A stretch of DNA of 64,000 bases. It comes from JAAYJR01 sp964611525. Lineage in GTDB: Bacteria > Bacteroidota > Bacteroidia > Bacteroidales > Prolixibacteraceae. The stretch covers positions 1 through 64,000 of the forward strand of contig CAZTAL010000008.1 in the NCBI GenBank assembly GCA_964611525.1, written 5' to 3'. The translations under genes and the position numbers were made by a program. Positions within the stretch are counted from its first letter, which is position 1; every line of letters starts with the position of its first letter. The notes beneath the pieces were generated by a model that worked only from the letters and a program-made list of their open reading frames with translations, had not been told where the DNA came from and ran no database searches. Of this stretch, positions 1 through 8,814 are shown one piece after another.

Positions 1-101
1 CCCAAAAAAAAGTATTGTAAACTCAATAACAAGAATAATTTTCTTTAGCATTCAATATCAGATTTATGTTAAGACTTGCCTCAATAATTTTTCATTTATT
101 A

Positions 102-202
102 TGTCATCCCGAAGAAGCCTGCATAAAAGTAAACTCTCCAAATATAATAAAACCCATAGTAACGTAAAACCTTTAGGGTTGCATTCTAAGGGTAAATTCA
201 TC
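102..202. repeat. Left copy of ~100-bp degenerate direct repeat flanking the TA module
   Basis: This non-coding segment matches 1060-1160 in the same orientation and at about the same length. Shared blocks in order are tgtcatcccgaaga, ataaaagYaaactYtccaaata, an acc-Yat-Rtaac-Yaaaac block, and ctaagggtaaattYatc. The two copies bracket the UPF0175/DUF3368 pair. Bases 1-101 hold no gene that I can see. Confidence 0.6.
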
Positions 203-236
203 CCCCGGATGCATACTTTTCACCCGCAACCTTTTC

Positions 237-267
237 TTTGAATTTGCGAAATAATTGCGTATTTTTG
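237..267 (+). promoter_or_regulatory. Bacteroidota-type promoter of the TA operon
   Basis: TTTG at 237-240 and TATTTTTG at 260-267 are separated by 19 bp. This matches the Bacteroidota housekeeping pattern TTTG-N19-TAnnTTTG. The antitoxin ATG lies 30 bp downstream at 298. Confidence 0.6.
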
Positions 268-297
268 ATACAAATAATTATAAGAATAAGAAAAAAA

Positions 298-558
298 ATG
301 AATAGTCATACGATTTCTGTAAAATTTCCAGATGATATATTGTTAACGCTGAATGAAAGTGAAAAAGAACTTGAGCAACAACTTAGGATATCACTTGCTT
401 TAAGATATTATAATCAGCAAAAAATAACAATTGGCAAAGCGGCACAAATTGCCGGTCTTTCTAAATTACAATTTGAAACTTTGCTTTCTGAGAATGAAAT
501 CCCGATTTCAAATTTAACTTACGACGATATTGCAGGAGATGTTGAAAAGATCAAATAA
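298..558 (+). CDS. UPF0175 family antitoxin
   Basis: This 86-residue protein resembles the UPF0175 family, the usual partner of DUF3368 PIN-like toxins. It begins with a strand-like stretch (TISVKFPDDIL), has a helix with paired Glu residues, and carries a helix-turn-helix-like motif (TIGKAAQIAGLSKLQFETLL) typical of the family. I chose the ATG at 298 because the 20 codons upstream are lysine/isoleucine rich, have no family counterpart and would overlap the promoter at 237-267. The next gene starts inside this one (ATG at 539, stop ending at 558), as expected for translational coupling. The inferred role is to neutralise the downstream toxin and probably repress the operon. The family call is fairly secure; the antitoxin role rests on the neighbour. 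Confidence 0.8.
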   Translation: MNSHTISVKFPDDILLTLNESEKELEQQLRISLALRYYNQQKITIGKAAQIAGLSKLQFETLLSENEIPISNLTYDDIAGDVEKIK

Positions 559-1048
559 CTTCATAAAGGGATTAGTTATTGCTGACGCCGGCCCCATTTT
601 TTCACTGGCAGTACTTGATAAACTTGAATTATTGGATACACTTTTTGATGAAGTTCTTATTCCTGTAGCAGTATGGGAAGAAATTACCGCAGATAAAACA
701 ACCAGCGAATATCCTTTAATTGTAAATTATTTCAAAGAGAAAGTCAGAAAAATTAAAAGTTTCAATAATTTAACTTTTGTAATGGATTATGGCGAATCCC
801 AATCCTTAATTTTATACATGGAACAAAACGCTCAGTTTTTATTAATTGACGACAAAAAGGCACGCACATTTGCTGAAAACTTTCAGATATTATGTATTGG
901 TACATTAGGTATATTAATTAAAGCAAAAAAAATGGGTTTGCTAACTGCACTTAAGCCGTTTTTTATAAAACTATTGCATAACAAACGCTTCTATGCCAAA
1001 GAATTACTCAATAAAATCCTTGAGAACAACAACGAAGAAAAAATTTAA
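539..1048 (+). CDS. DUF3368 PIN-like toxin
   Basis: This protein of about 169 residues has the DUF3368 layout of PIN-domain nucleases. It has an N-terminal acidic strand (VIADAGPIFSLA), a central Asp-Gly-Glu segment (DYGESQSLIL), and a late acidic pair (LLIDDKKARTFA) followed by the family's GTLGILIKAKK stretch. These acidic residues would bind the divalent metal for RNA cleavage. A TTG at 530 is an alternative start, but the ATG at 539 gives the usual N-terminus. It overlaps the UPF0175 gene by 20 bp, which supports a type II toxin-antitoxin pair. All expected acidic positions are present, so the toxin looks intact. RNase activity is inferred from the fold. Confidence 0.82.
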   Translation: MLKRSNNFIKGLVIADAGPIFSLAVLDKLELLDTLFDEVLIPVAVWEEITADKTTSEYPLIVNYFKEKVRKIKSFNNLTFVMDYGESQSLILYMEQNAQFLLIDDKKARTFAENFQILCIGTLGILIKAKKMGLLTALKPFFIKLLHNKRFYAKELLNKILENNNEEKI

Positions 1049-1059
1049 ATGACATACCT

Positions 1060-1160
1060 TGTCATCCCGAAGAGCCAAATAAAAGCAAACTTTCCAAATA
1101 AAGTGCAACCTATAATAACACAAAACGCTTAGAGTTTCTTACCCTAAGGGTAAATTTATC
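1060..1160. repeat. Right copy of ~100-bp degenerate direct repeat, with a palindrome
   Basis: This is the partner of 102-202, starting 12 bp after the toxin stop codon. It contains the perfect 15-bp palindrome TTACCCTAAGGGTAA at 1139-1153, which recurs at 48302-48316. A further aagggta-rich tail follows to about 1180. Confidence 0.6.
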
Positions 1161-1202
1161 AGGGTATTACCCCAAGGGTATGGTTGCAAACAAAGCGAAC
1201 CA

Positions 1203-2666
1203 TCACTCTCCATATAAAAGCTTTGGCTTAAAAATACTCATATTCCAGATGATATCCCTTGGAAGCAAATAAACCTTCCCTTCTTTATTACAGAAATAAA
1301 GATTTGACTCTGATGGTTTCCGTCCGTGGCCATCAGCCCATAAAGCATAAAAATCATGATGAGCATTTACCGGTCTCCTTACATAAGAATGATTCCTCCG
1401 GCTATGCTGGGTTACCTGCAGTTTCTTTCGCCAGCCATAGCCGTCATTATGATTAACCCATATCGCCACTTCCCCACCTGTATTATACTGCTGCGGTCCG
1501 GGCACAACCGGCGCAATAAGCTGCCATACATTGTCCTCGTCAACATAAATCGATCCCATATCATAATTATTGTCAGAAGTTGTGATAATCTGATTTTCCC
1601 ATTTACCTTCCTTAAAATGAAAAACCGTCCACCTGCGGGGATCATTCCGCGGTCCCGACTGATATCCAAGACTTGTAAGCACAAGTATCAACGGATTACC
1701 ATTATTATCAAAATTAAGATCTTTAAGATAGCAATTCATCCTTCGATTTTCATAATTTTTAACCAACGCCTTATTATCAACTTCCGTTAATGGCAGGTCA
1801 ACCTTTTCGCCGGAGGCATTATACCAATTTTTTCCGAAATCGGTAGTTTGCAAATAATAAAGATTAGTACGGTAATTCAATCCGCCCTCCTCCGGATGAT
1901 AATTAAATGCAATTGAAAAATTTCCTTCATATTCTCCGCTGATACCATAATGTCCCTTTTGAATATGGGCAATTACCTCCCACTCATTCCAATGTATTCC
2001 ATCTATGCTGGTATTAAAACCTATCACTCTGTGGCCTTTATTGTTATATTTGGTATAAAATGCCATAAAGCCCTTATTTTCCGAGTGCCATATCTGGAAA
2101 TACGAAAAATTATCGAGGGGCTGCACTTTGTCATCTACAATTTCAGTAGCCTCAACCAATTCAAAATGTGAAATATCATAAGGATTAACACTTTTTGAAA
2201 TATATGAAGACCGGGAAGTACCATGCGCAGTAGAAAAGATCCAGATATAGCCCTCATCATCCATTGAAATCACAGGATTGTCATGTGCGTCGTTTGTTTC
2301 CTTATCGAGCACTATTGTCGGATTAGCAACCTCACCCGTAGCGTGGTTGAAATATGAAACATTATGATATAATGTAGAATTCTCTTCATCCGTTCCTCCA
2401 AAACAAAAAAAAGTTTTGTCAGCCTCTTCCGAATATATAGCAAAAGGCTGATGCTTTGCACAATATGTTCCAAGTCCCCCGCTATACTTATAAACATATT
2501 TGTCGTTCGAGGGCTGGTTCATATACCATATACCCCTGAATCCACCGGCTTTAAGGTTAATTAATTCTTTTTTTGCCACTTTTTTCTCATTCACATCTCC
2601 CTGACCTGCTACTGTATTAAATATAAATATAATCAGAAGAATAAAAAGAAATAATTTAGTTCTCAT
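1203..2666 (-). CDS. Exported BNR_4 repeat protein, probable polysaccharide-active enzyme
   Basis: The protein has about 487 residues. The first 24 codons of the longer reading frame are dropped because the Met at 2666 begins a clear signal peptide (MRTKLFLFILLIIFIF, cleavage near VAG-Q). The mature part opens with a GGFRGIWYMNQP segment followed by repeated beta-propeller blades with Asp-box-like features (IYSEEADKTFFCFGG, SMDDEGYIWIFSTAHG). This is typical of BNR_4 proteins, a family that includes ulvan-type polysaccharide lyases and many uncharacterised secreted proteins of marine and gut Bacteroidota. It ends with a histidine- and arginine-rich segment (NAHHDFYALWADGHGR). It stands alone on the minus strand with no SusC/SusD neighbour. 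Secretion and fold are confident. Substrate and chemistry are unknown. Confidence 0.75.
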   Translation of the reverse strand: MRTKLFLFILLIIFIFNTVAGQGDVNEKKVAKKELINLKAGGFRGIWYMNQPSNDKYVYKYSGGLGTYCAKHQPFAIYSEEADKTFFCFGGTDEENSTLYHNVSYFNHATGEVANPTIVLDKETNDAHDNPVISMDDEGYIWIFSTAHGTSRSSYISKSVNPYDISHFELVEATEIVDDKVQPLDNFSYFQIWHSENKGFMAFYTKYNNKGHRVIGFNTSIDGIHWNEWEVIAHIQKGHYGISGEYEGNFSIAFNYHPEEGGLNYRTNLYYLQTTDFGKNWYNASGEKVDLPLTEVDNKALVKNYENRRMNCYLKDLNFDNNGNPLILVLTSLGYQSGPRNDPRRWTVFHFKEGKWENQIITTSDNNYDMGSIYVDEDNVWQLIAPVVPGPQQYNTGGEVAIWVNHNDGYGWRKKLQVTQHSRRNHSYVRRPVNAHHDFYALWADGHGRKPSESNLYFCNKEGKVYLLPRDIIWNMSIFKPKLLYGE

Positions 2667-3058
2667 TTCGGATTTGATTTTAAAAATTACCTTATCATTC
2701 CCACACATTAAAGATAAAACATTTCTTCTGGTATTCAAAGGAACTAACTATTTCCCATAATTGCTCTCCCAATTCAGGGATATAAAAAAATTACAAGAAT
2801 CAGGCTGGATATAATAACTTTGTTCATCATTTGAATATTTTAATATTTACACGATATTTATATATAATCAGATGTTGAATCTGGTTTCCAAAGATGGTTA
2901 AGATTCCCTATGGAATAAATATAATTAAAAATCATAAAGATAATTTTAAAAAAGCTATAACCAATTTTCACGAATCAACCAACACATGTTAAACAAAATA
3001 TATATTTTTACGGATAATTTTAAGATAAATACGTCTAATTACTGATAATAAACTAAGA
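2667..3058. other. AT-rich intergenic region, no gene seen
   Basis: Divergent intergenic region between the BNR_4 gene and cysC. I see no ORF, RNA or good promoter. Bases 3035-3057 (ctaattactgataataaac) closely match 22606-22626, a small piece of a dispersed intergenic repeat. Confidence 0.4.
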
Positions 3059-3691
3059 ATGGCTGAAAGCAAATATAAGACAAACAACATCTACGCTGTC
3101 TTCGACAAAATTAAAGACCGGAAAGCCAAAGAAATTTACCTCAAACAACGAGCAAAAGTAATATGGCTCACCGGCCTTTCAGGCTCCGGCAAGACAACTC
3201 TTGCAAGTCATCTCGAAAAGAAATTATTCGAATTAAACTATTTTTGCCAGATACTCGATGGAGACAATGTACGCTCCGGCATTAACAAAAACCTAAAATT
3301 TACCGAAGAAGATCGCATGGAAAATATCCGCCGCATAGCAGAAGTATCAAAACTTTTTATGAATTGCGGTATAATTCTCATCTGCGCTTTTATTAGTCCT
3401 ACCAATCAAATGCGGCAAATGGCCAAAGAAATTATTGGTGAAGACGACTTTCTGGAGATATTTGTAAACACCCCGATAGAAATTTGCGAACAAAGAGACA
3501 CTAAAGGACTTTATAAAAGAGCACGTTCCAGAGAGATTAAAAACTTTACAGGCATCTCGGCACCCTTTGAAATACCAGAGGATCCGTTTATTGAAATTAA
3601 TAATTCCAATCCGGATATAGAAAAAACAGTAACAAAAATGCTACAAAAGATCATTCCTGAAATCAGGTTTGATCCTACCCATGACATATAA
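3059..3691 (+). CDS. cysC: Adenylylsulfate (APS) kinase
   Basis: The enzyme phosphorylates adenosine 5'-phosphosulfate with ATP to give PAPS. The 210-residue protein has a P-loop GLSGSGKTT at residues 39-47, the family motif LDGDNVR near 66-72 for substrate binding, the segment ICAFISPTNQMRQMAK, and the late KGLYKRAR and FTGISAPFEIPEDP motifs specific to APS kinases. Its length is standard for a stand-alone CysC. No sulfate adenylyltransferase gene lies nearby. Downstream are a decayed UDP-glucose dehydrogenase and Fkp, both nucleotide-sugar functions. Because the reductase at 27083-27778 looks APS-specific, this kinase may feed PAPS to sulfotransferases rather than assimilation; that is inference. 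Confidence 0.93.
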   Translation: MAESKYKTNNIYAVFDKIKDRKAKEIYLKQRAKVIWLTGLSGSGKTTLASHLEKKLFELNYFCQILDGDNVRSGINKNLKFTEEDRMENIRRIAEVSKLFMNCGIILICAFISPTNQMRQMAKEIIGEDDFLEIFVNTPIEICEQRDTKGLYKRARSREIKNFTGISAPFEIPEDPFIEINNSNPDIEKTVTKMLQKIIPEIRFDPTHDI

Positions 3692-3717
3692 ATAAATGGG
3701 TAGAAATATCTTATCAA

Positions 3718-3861
3718 ATGCCGATATAAAAAATACAAATTATTACACGTACAGGTGCCGGTCATGTTGGCGGCTCAACGATGGCCGTTATTGCCCGGAA
3801 ATGTCCTGACATCAAAGTAAACGTGGTAGACAACAACGACCACTACGATGTAAAACTTTAG
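3718..3861 (+). pseudogene. Remnant of UDP-glucose 6-dehydrogenase (5' end)
   Basis: Translation from the ATG at 3718 gives MPI, a TAA at 3727, then KIQIITRTGAGHVGG and STMAVIARKCPDIKVNVVDN before a TAG at 3859. This is the start of a UDP-glucose/GDP-mannose dehydrogenase: the Rossmann motif GxGxxGG, the TMAVIA stretch and the strand ending in a ribose-binding Asp are all in place. The internal stop at codon 4 and the second stop after about 47 codons show decay. Nothing further of the roughly 430-residue enzyme is recognisable before Fkp. The gene once sat between cysC and fkp, which suggests a former nucleotide-sugar/sulfation cluster. Confidence 0.8.
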
Positions 3862-4084
3862 CTCACCTGACCGACAGAAACGTGCATAAGTCATGAAGCA
3901 GAAACATGGAACACCAAAGTACAAAGCACGAAATAACCCAACTACAGCTTTGAACACGTATATGCTTTCATGGGAGAATAATTTCTTCTAATGTTAACAC
4001 TGGTATTAAGATTTATTTTTTTTTGTTAAAAATACTTTTAAAAAAGATTTTCTTATATTGCTTTCTCATAAAATTGCTTTTTAC

Positions 4085-6952
4085 ATGAAACATCTTATTT
4101 CTGTTCCTCATAATTCAATCCCTCATTTTTATTCTGTTACTGGGGTATCTTCTAAAGACTGGTTTGTTGCTTCTGATCCGGCAATGAAACGTGTTGGTTC
4201 CGGCGGAGGTACGGCGCATTTGCTTTCTGAATTGTGGAAGAGAGAGGATAATCGTGATTTTAATGAATGGCTGAGTGGTGAAAAAAGAATTATTATTCAT
4301 GCAGGTGGCAAGAGCCGGCGTTTACCTGCTTATGCCCCTGCAGGAAAAAGTCTTATCCCCATGCCTGTGTTCAGGTGGTCACGGGGACAAAAACTTAGTC
4401 AGAGGCTGATTGATCTTCAGGTGCCTCTATTTGATAAAATTCTCGATTATGCTCCACCCAAACTAAATACTTTGGTGGCAAGTGGGGATACACTAATATT
4501 TAGTGGTGATAAGCTTCCTTTGATTCCTGAAGCGGATGTGGTATGTTTCGGTTTGTGGCTGGAGCCGGAGAAAGCTACTAATCATGGTGTCTTTTTTGCC
4601 CACCCCCGATCTCCCGAACAACTGGAATTTATGTTGCAAAAACCTTCTATTGATAAGATCAGAGAACTGGTGCACGATTACTACTTTCTGATGGATGTAG
4701 GTATATGGTTATTGAGTCCGAAGGCTGCCGGCGTTTTAATGCAAAAGAGCGGATGGAAAGGTGATTGCTTTGTAGATAATATTGCCACGGATTATGATTT
4801 ATATGGTGAATTCGGGACTGCACTGGGGGTAACTCCTTCCAGAACAGACAGAGAGATAAATGATTTAAATATAGCGCTGGTTAACCTTGATGGGGGTGAA
4901 TTCTACCATCTGGGTAATACTGCAGAACTGGTAACTACAAACTGGGCTGTACAAAATCGTGTTAATGATCAGCGAGAGATATGGCATAAGAATATTAAAC
5001 CTCATCCTTCAATTTTTGTGTTGAACGCAGAAATAGATATAACGTGGGATACTTCTCACCGTAATATATGGATTGAAAATTCGTATATCCCCAGATCATG
5101 GGTACTTAATGAAAATCATGCTTTGACGGGTATTCCTGAAAATAACTGGATGCTACAGTTAAACCCGGGTAATTGTCTGGATGTTGTGCCAGTGAATAAT
5201 GATTGTGTGGCGATAAGAAATTATGGTTTTACTGATCCGTTTAAAGGGAAATGGATTGATCCGTCGACATTTTTTATGGAGGAACCGTTGACCGAGTGGC
5301 TGGCCAAACGAAATTTAACCAAATATATAAAAAATCTTCCGGAGGATACGGATATCCAGTCGTTACCTTTGTTTACCGTAATGGCAAAAACGGATATCAA
5401 TGAGGGCTTCATTCAATGGCTCCTTGATAAAAATCCTGATAATAACAGTGAGTTTTCAAACTTATGGATCTCGTCGAAGAGGATCAGTGCTGATGAGATA
5501 AGCAACCGGTGCGATATTTCCGCCTTGGAGCAAATAAGAAGGGTATTTAGACTAAAAAATATTCCTGCATTAGCTCGTAATTACCGAAATTCTGTTTTCT
5601 ATCAGCTCGACCTTAATGATCTGGCTAATGAATATGTAGCGAATGAATTACCACTGTCTGATGAGCTTCCTGAGGATACAACGGGATGGTTGCCTGTTCA
5701 TGATAATATGTTTCGTGCTGCGTATTTGCGGAATAAAAGGTTGAATAGTGGGGGGTATGAGAGAAAGGCTTTTGATTATCTTCAAAAGATTGTTCTTGAG
5801 CCTTTTATGCAAAACAAAGTGTCTCCCTGTATTGACTTGCTTCCTGATCAGATTGCATGGGGACGCAGTCCCGTGAGGTTTGATATTGCAGGTGGGTGGA
5901 CCGATACGCCTCCTTATTGTATGTTATATGGAGGCAAGGTGGTGAACCTGGGTGCTGAGCTTAACGGGCAGCCTCCCCTGCATTGTTATATCAAGGCTGT
6001 TGAAAAGCCTGAGATTGTCCTGCGGTCGATTGATCTTGGCAATGAGGAGGTAATTACTACTTTCGATGAACTGAGGTCTTTTTATAATATTGGTTCGGCT
6101 TTTTCCATACCAAAAGCGGCTCTTGCATTGTCCGGTTTTCTGCCGGAATTCAATAAGCGTGTATTTCAATCGCTAAAAAAGCTGCTCGAACATCTTGGCG
6201 GGGGACTGGAAATCGCAATACTTGCTGCTGTGCCTAAAGGATCGGGTTTGGGTACCAGTTCTGTCTTAGCGTCAACGGCACTGGGTACTCTTTCTGAGGT
6301 TTGTTGTCTTAACTGGGATAAAATGGAAATCGGTCGGCGTACTTTAGCTCTGGAGCAGTTACTGACTACCGGAGGCGGCTGGCAGGATCAGTATGGGGGA
6401 CTGATAGAGGGGGTTAAATTTTTGGAGACAGGAGCTGGTAATGATCAGTCACCGGCGATCAGATGGCTGCCGGATTCCCTGTTCACCGATGTAAAATATA
6501 AGAACAGGTGGCTTTTGTACTATACCGGAATTACGAGAGTGGCTAAAAATATTCTCGCCGATATTGTCCGCGGGATGTTTCTTAACTCTGCCCCGCATCT
6601 GGCTATTTTGGAGGAGATCAAACAGCATGCTAATGATACTTATGAAACGATGCTTAAAAAAGATTTTAATGGACTCGGTACCCAGATCAATAAAAGCTGG
6701 CAACTGAATAAAAAACTTGATCCGGGTACGAATACCCCAGAAATTCAACAGATCATCGACAGAATTAAACCATGGATTGCAGGTCAGAAATTACCCGGTG
6801 CAGGTGGTGGTGGATTCATGCTGATGATGGCAAAAGATGAAGAAGCCGCCACCCATATAAAACATGAACTCACGGCAAACCCTACAAATACCCGTGCCCG
6901 ATTCCTCGACTTCTCCATCTCCCCCACGGGCTTCCAGGTCACCAAAAGCTAA
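4085..6952 (+). CDS. fkp: Bifunctional L-fucokinase / GDP-L-fucose pyrophosphorylase
   Basis: Fkp converts L-fucose to L-fucose-1-phosphate and then to GDP-L-fucose, the donor for fucosylated capsule and glycoproteins in Bacteroides. The 955-residue protein matches the known size. The N-terminal half is the pyrophosphorylase, with GSGGGT at residues 38-43 and HAGGKSRRLP near 72-81. The C-terminal GHMP kinase starts near residue 589 (WGRSPVRFDIAGGWTDTPPY), with the ATP-binding PKGSGLGTSS near 717 and LPGAGGGGF near 903. The ATG at 4085 is preferred over a TTG at 4058 because it gives the family N-terminus. It stands alone after the ugd remnant; no fucose permease or isomerase is adjacent. It implies salvage of external fucose, consistent with the glycan-degrading genes in this window. 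Confidence 0.95.
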   Translation: MKHLISVPHNSIPHFYSVTGVSSKDWFVASDPAMKRVGSGGGTAHLLSELWKREDNRDFNEWLSGEKRIIIHAGGKSRRLPAYAPAGKSLIPMPVFRWSRGQKLSQRLIDLQVPLFDKILDYAPPKLNTLVASGDTLIFSGDKLPLIPEADVVCFGLWLEPEKATNHGVFFAHPRSPEQLEFMLQKPSIDKIRELVHDYYFLMDVGIWLLSPKAAGVLMQKSGWKGDCFVDNIATDYDLYGEFGTALGVTPSRTDREINDLNIALVNLDGGEFYHLGNTAELVTTNWAVQNRVNDQREIWHKNIKPHPSIFVLNAEIDITWDTSHRNIWIENSYIPRSWVLNENHALTGIPENNWMLQLNPGNCLDVVPVNNDCVAIRNYGFTDPFKGKWIDPSTFFMEEPLTEWLAKRNLTKYIKNLPEDTDIQSLPLFTVMAKTDINEGFIQWLLDKNPDNNSEFSNLWISSKRISADEISNRCDISALEQIRRVFRLKNIPALARNYRNSVFYQLDLNDLANEYVANELPLSDELPEDTTGWLPVHDNMFRAAYLRNKRLNSGGYERKAFDYLQKIVLEPFMQNKVSPCIDLLPDQIAWGRSPVRFDIAGGWTDTPPYCMLYGGKVVNLGAELNGQPPLHCYIKAVEKPEIVLRSIDLGNEEVITTFDELRSFYNIGSAFSIPKAALALSGFLPEFNKRVFQSLKKLLEHLGGGLEIAILAAVPKGSGLGTSSVLASTALGTLSEVCCLNWDKMEIGRRTLALEQLLTTGGGWQDQYGGLIEGVKFLETGAGNDQSPAIRWLPDSLFTDVKYKNRWLLYYTGITRVAKNILADIVRGMFLNSAPHLAILEEIKQHANDTYETMLKKDFNGLGTQINKSWQLNKKLDPGTNTPEIQQIIDRIKPWIAGQKLPGAGGGGFMLMMAKDEEAATHIKHELTANPTNTRARFLDFSISPTGFQVTKS

Positions 6953-7129
6953 TATCATGACAGAGCTAAAAAAATTTTTAAATAGTGAATTCAGTATAAA
7001 AACTAAAACTTTTATTTTCATATTTTTTGTATATACTTGAAAATCTTTTTCATAAATTTCACTAATTTGTCTGAAAGGGACGCGAATCGCCTTTTATAAC
7101 TATACTAAATAATATTTTATAAAAATTTC

Positions 7130-7137
7130 TATATTTG
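7130..7137 (+). promoter_or_regulatory. Possible -7 box upstream of the Wzi-like gene
   Basis: TATATTTG fits the Bacteroidota -7 consensus TAnnTTTG, but no TTTG lies 19-21 bp upstream. It is 164 bp from the start codon at 7302. The rest of 6953-7301 is AT-rich and shows no gene. Confidence 0.3.
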
Positions 7138-7301
7138 CCAACTATTATTTAATAGAAAGAACAAAAGATAAATACAGAATTTGTACATATAACAATTCGG
7201 AAAAATTTAAAGATAAAACCATAAAAAATCTATTTCTGGAAAGAAGCATTATATAAAACCAATCATTAAAGTTTAAATAAAAAAAATAAAAAGGCATCGA
7301 T

Positions 7302-8735
7302 ATGAAACATATCAGAAAACAAATCCCATATTTACTACCTTTCATAGTATTATTTAGTGCCTTCTATTGCAAAGCTCAGTCTCCTGTTAATTTTTCCATA
7401 AAAAATTCTTCTCTTGCATCAACTGACAGTCTGCTGCCTTTCTGGTTTGCTGCTAACCGAAATGGTAAGATTGCCGCATCCGGTTCATTCCTGAATGTTA
7501 CGGAGATATTTGCCGGACAGACATTCGATAATGCAAGCGAATCATCTCTTTCCTTTACATGGGGAGCTGATTTTGTTGCCGGTTTTGGTAAATCCGGCTA
7601 TTATCAGCTTAACAGGGCTTTTGGGGGTATTTTTTCAAAGGGTTGGATATTGAAAGGCGGTATGTTCTACGATCCTGTCAGATACGCGGGATTATCATCT
7701 TCGAACGGTAACATTACCCGGAGTCAAAATACCAGGCCTCACCCGATGATCCGCCTGTCAACATTAAAATACAAGCCTGTGCCTTTCATGGGAAAATGGC
7801 TCAGCTTCAAAGCTGAATACGACGAGGGCTTACTAAATGATAACCGCTATGTCGATAATGCACATTTACATCATAAATCATTTTACCTATCAATAAATCC
7901 GTCTCCTTCATGGCATATTAATCTGGGAGCCGATCACTTTGTAATGTGGGGCGGTACTTCTCCCAATGAAAATATCGGTAAGATGCCTCATAGTTTTAAA
8001 GACTACTGGAAATATGTAACTGGTTCTTCAGGGGATAAAGACTTTCCAATGGGAGAACAGATAAATATTGCCGGCAACCAGTTGGGATCATATCAACTGG
8101 AAGTAAAAAAAGAATTTCAGGAAATGAATATTACGTTCTACCTGAGCCATCCGTTTGAGGATTTTTCAGGTGTAAACTGGCGCAACTGGCCTGATAACCT
8201 GCTGGGAGTACATTTTAATTCGGGTAAGAGGGGATTAATAACAGACATAGTATATGAATTCACTAATACACGCCAGCAAAGTATCCGCGATTCGTTTTAT
8301 GTATATAATGAAACCGAAGATGAATGGGAAAGACAAGAAAATGATAACTACTTTACTCATTATATTTATAGAAGTGGATATACTTATCATAAAAAGGTTA
8401 TCTGTTCTCCTCTATTCTTTCCGGTAATTATAAAGGACGGCATTTCAAATGGAATACGGTCAACCCGTTTTTTTGCACATCATGCGGGATTTAAAGGCTA
8501 TCTTTCAGAATATATTAAATGGAAAGGGCTGATCACTTTAATACATCATTTTGGATCATATTCCAATCCTTTTAATCCGGTACGAAAACAGTTATCGGGA
8601 TTGCTGGAGATACACTATGCTAATCCTGAGTTTCCTGTTGAACTGGGTTTTTCTGCAGGAATAGATACCGGTAATACTATCGAAAATAATAGTGGAATTC
8701 AATTTTGGATATCAAAAAAATTGAGGGATTTATAG
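7302..8735 (+). CDS. Capsule assembly Wzi family outer-membrane protein
   Basis: The 477-residue protein has a signal peptide (LLPFIVLFSAFYCKAQ). Its body is rich in alternating aromatic strands typical of an outer-membrane beta-barrel. The segments LPFWFAANRNGKI, a long GGMFYDP strand, and especially ADHFVMWGGTSP followed by a DFPMGEQINIAGNQLGSY stretch are characteristic of the Wzi (PF14052) family of Bacteroidota. In Escherichia coli, Wzi is a surface lectin that anchors capsule; the many Bacteroidota relatives are mostly uncharacterised. It lies just downstream of fkp, whose product supplies fucose for capsule, so a role in surface polysaccharide is plausible. Fold and location are fairly confident, precise function less so. 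Confidence 0.75.
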   Translation: MKHIRKQIPYLLPFIVLFSAFYCKAQSPVNFSIKNSSLASTDSLLPFWFAANRNGKIAASGSFLNVTEIFAGQTFDNASESSLSFTWGADFVAGFGKSGYYQLNRAFGGIFSKGWILKGGMFYDPVRYAGLSSSNGNITRSQNTRPHPMIRLSTLKYKPVPFMGKWLSFKAEYDEGLLNDNRYVDNAHLHHKSFYLSINPSPSWHINLGADHFVMWGGTSPNENIGKMPHSFKDYWKYVTGSSGDKDFPMGEQINIAGNQLGSYQLEVKKEFQEMNITFYLSHPFEDFSGVNWRNWPDNLLGVHFNSGKRGLITDIVYEFTNTRQQSIRDSFYVYNETEDEWERQENDNYFTHYIYRSGYTYHKKVICSPLFFPVIIKDGISNGIRSTRFFAHHAGFKGYLSEYIKWKGLITLIHHFGSYSNPFNPVRKQLSGLLEIHYANPEFPVELGFSAGIDTGNTIENNSGIQFWISKKLRDL

Positions 8736-8814
8736 TCCATAAAGATACTAACCGTCGCAGATTCAGTTATAAAAGTTATTAAAATATTTTTAAATCCGAT
8801 TAAACAGACAATAA

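Noticed and set aside
102..1160. Integron-cassette reading of the repeat-flanked TA module
   Set aside because: The repeats do not show the paired core sites expected of attC, no integrase is in the window, and only one cassette-like unit is present.
1356..1790. 144-codon plus-strand ORF inside the BNR_4 gene
   Set aside because: Antisense shadow of a gene with a signal peptide and family motifs.
3511..3957. Minus-strand ORFs over the end of cysC and the ugd remnant
   Set aside because: They are opposite to a convincing kinase C-terminus and to the dehydrogenase remnant, and show no family motif.
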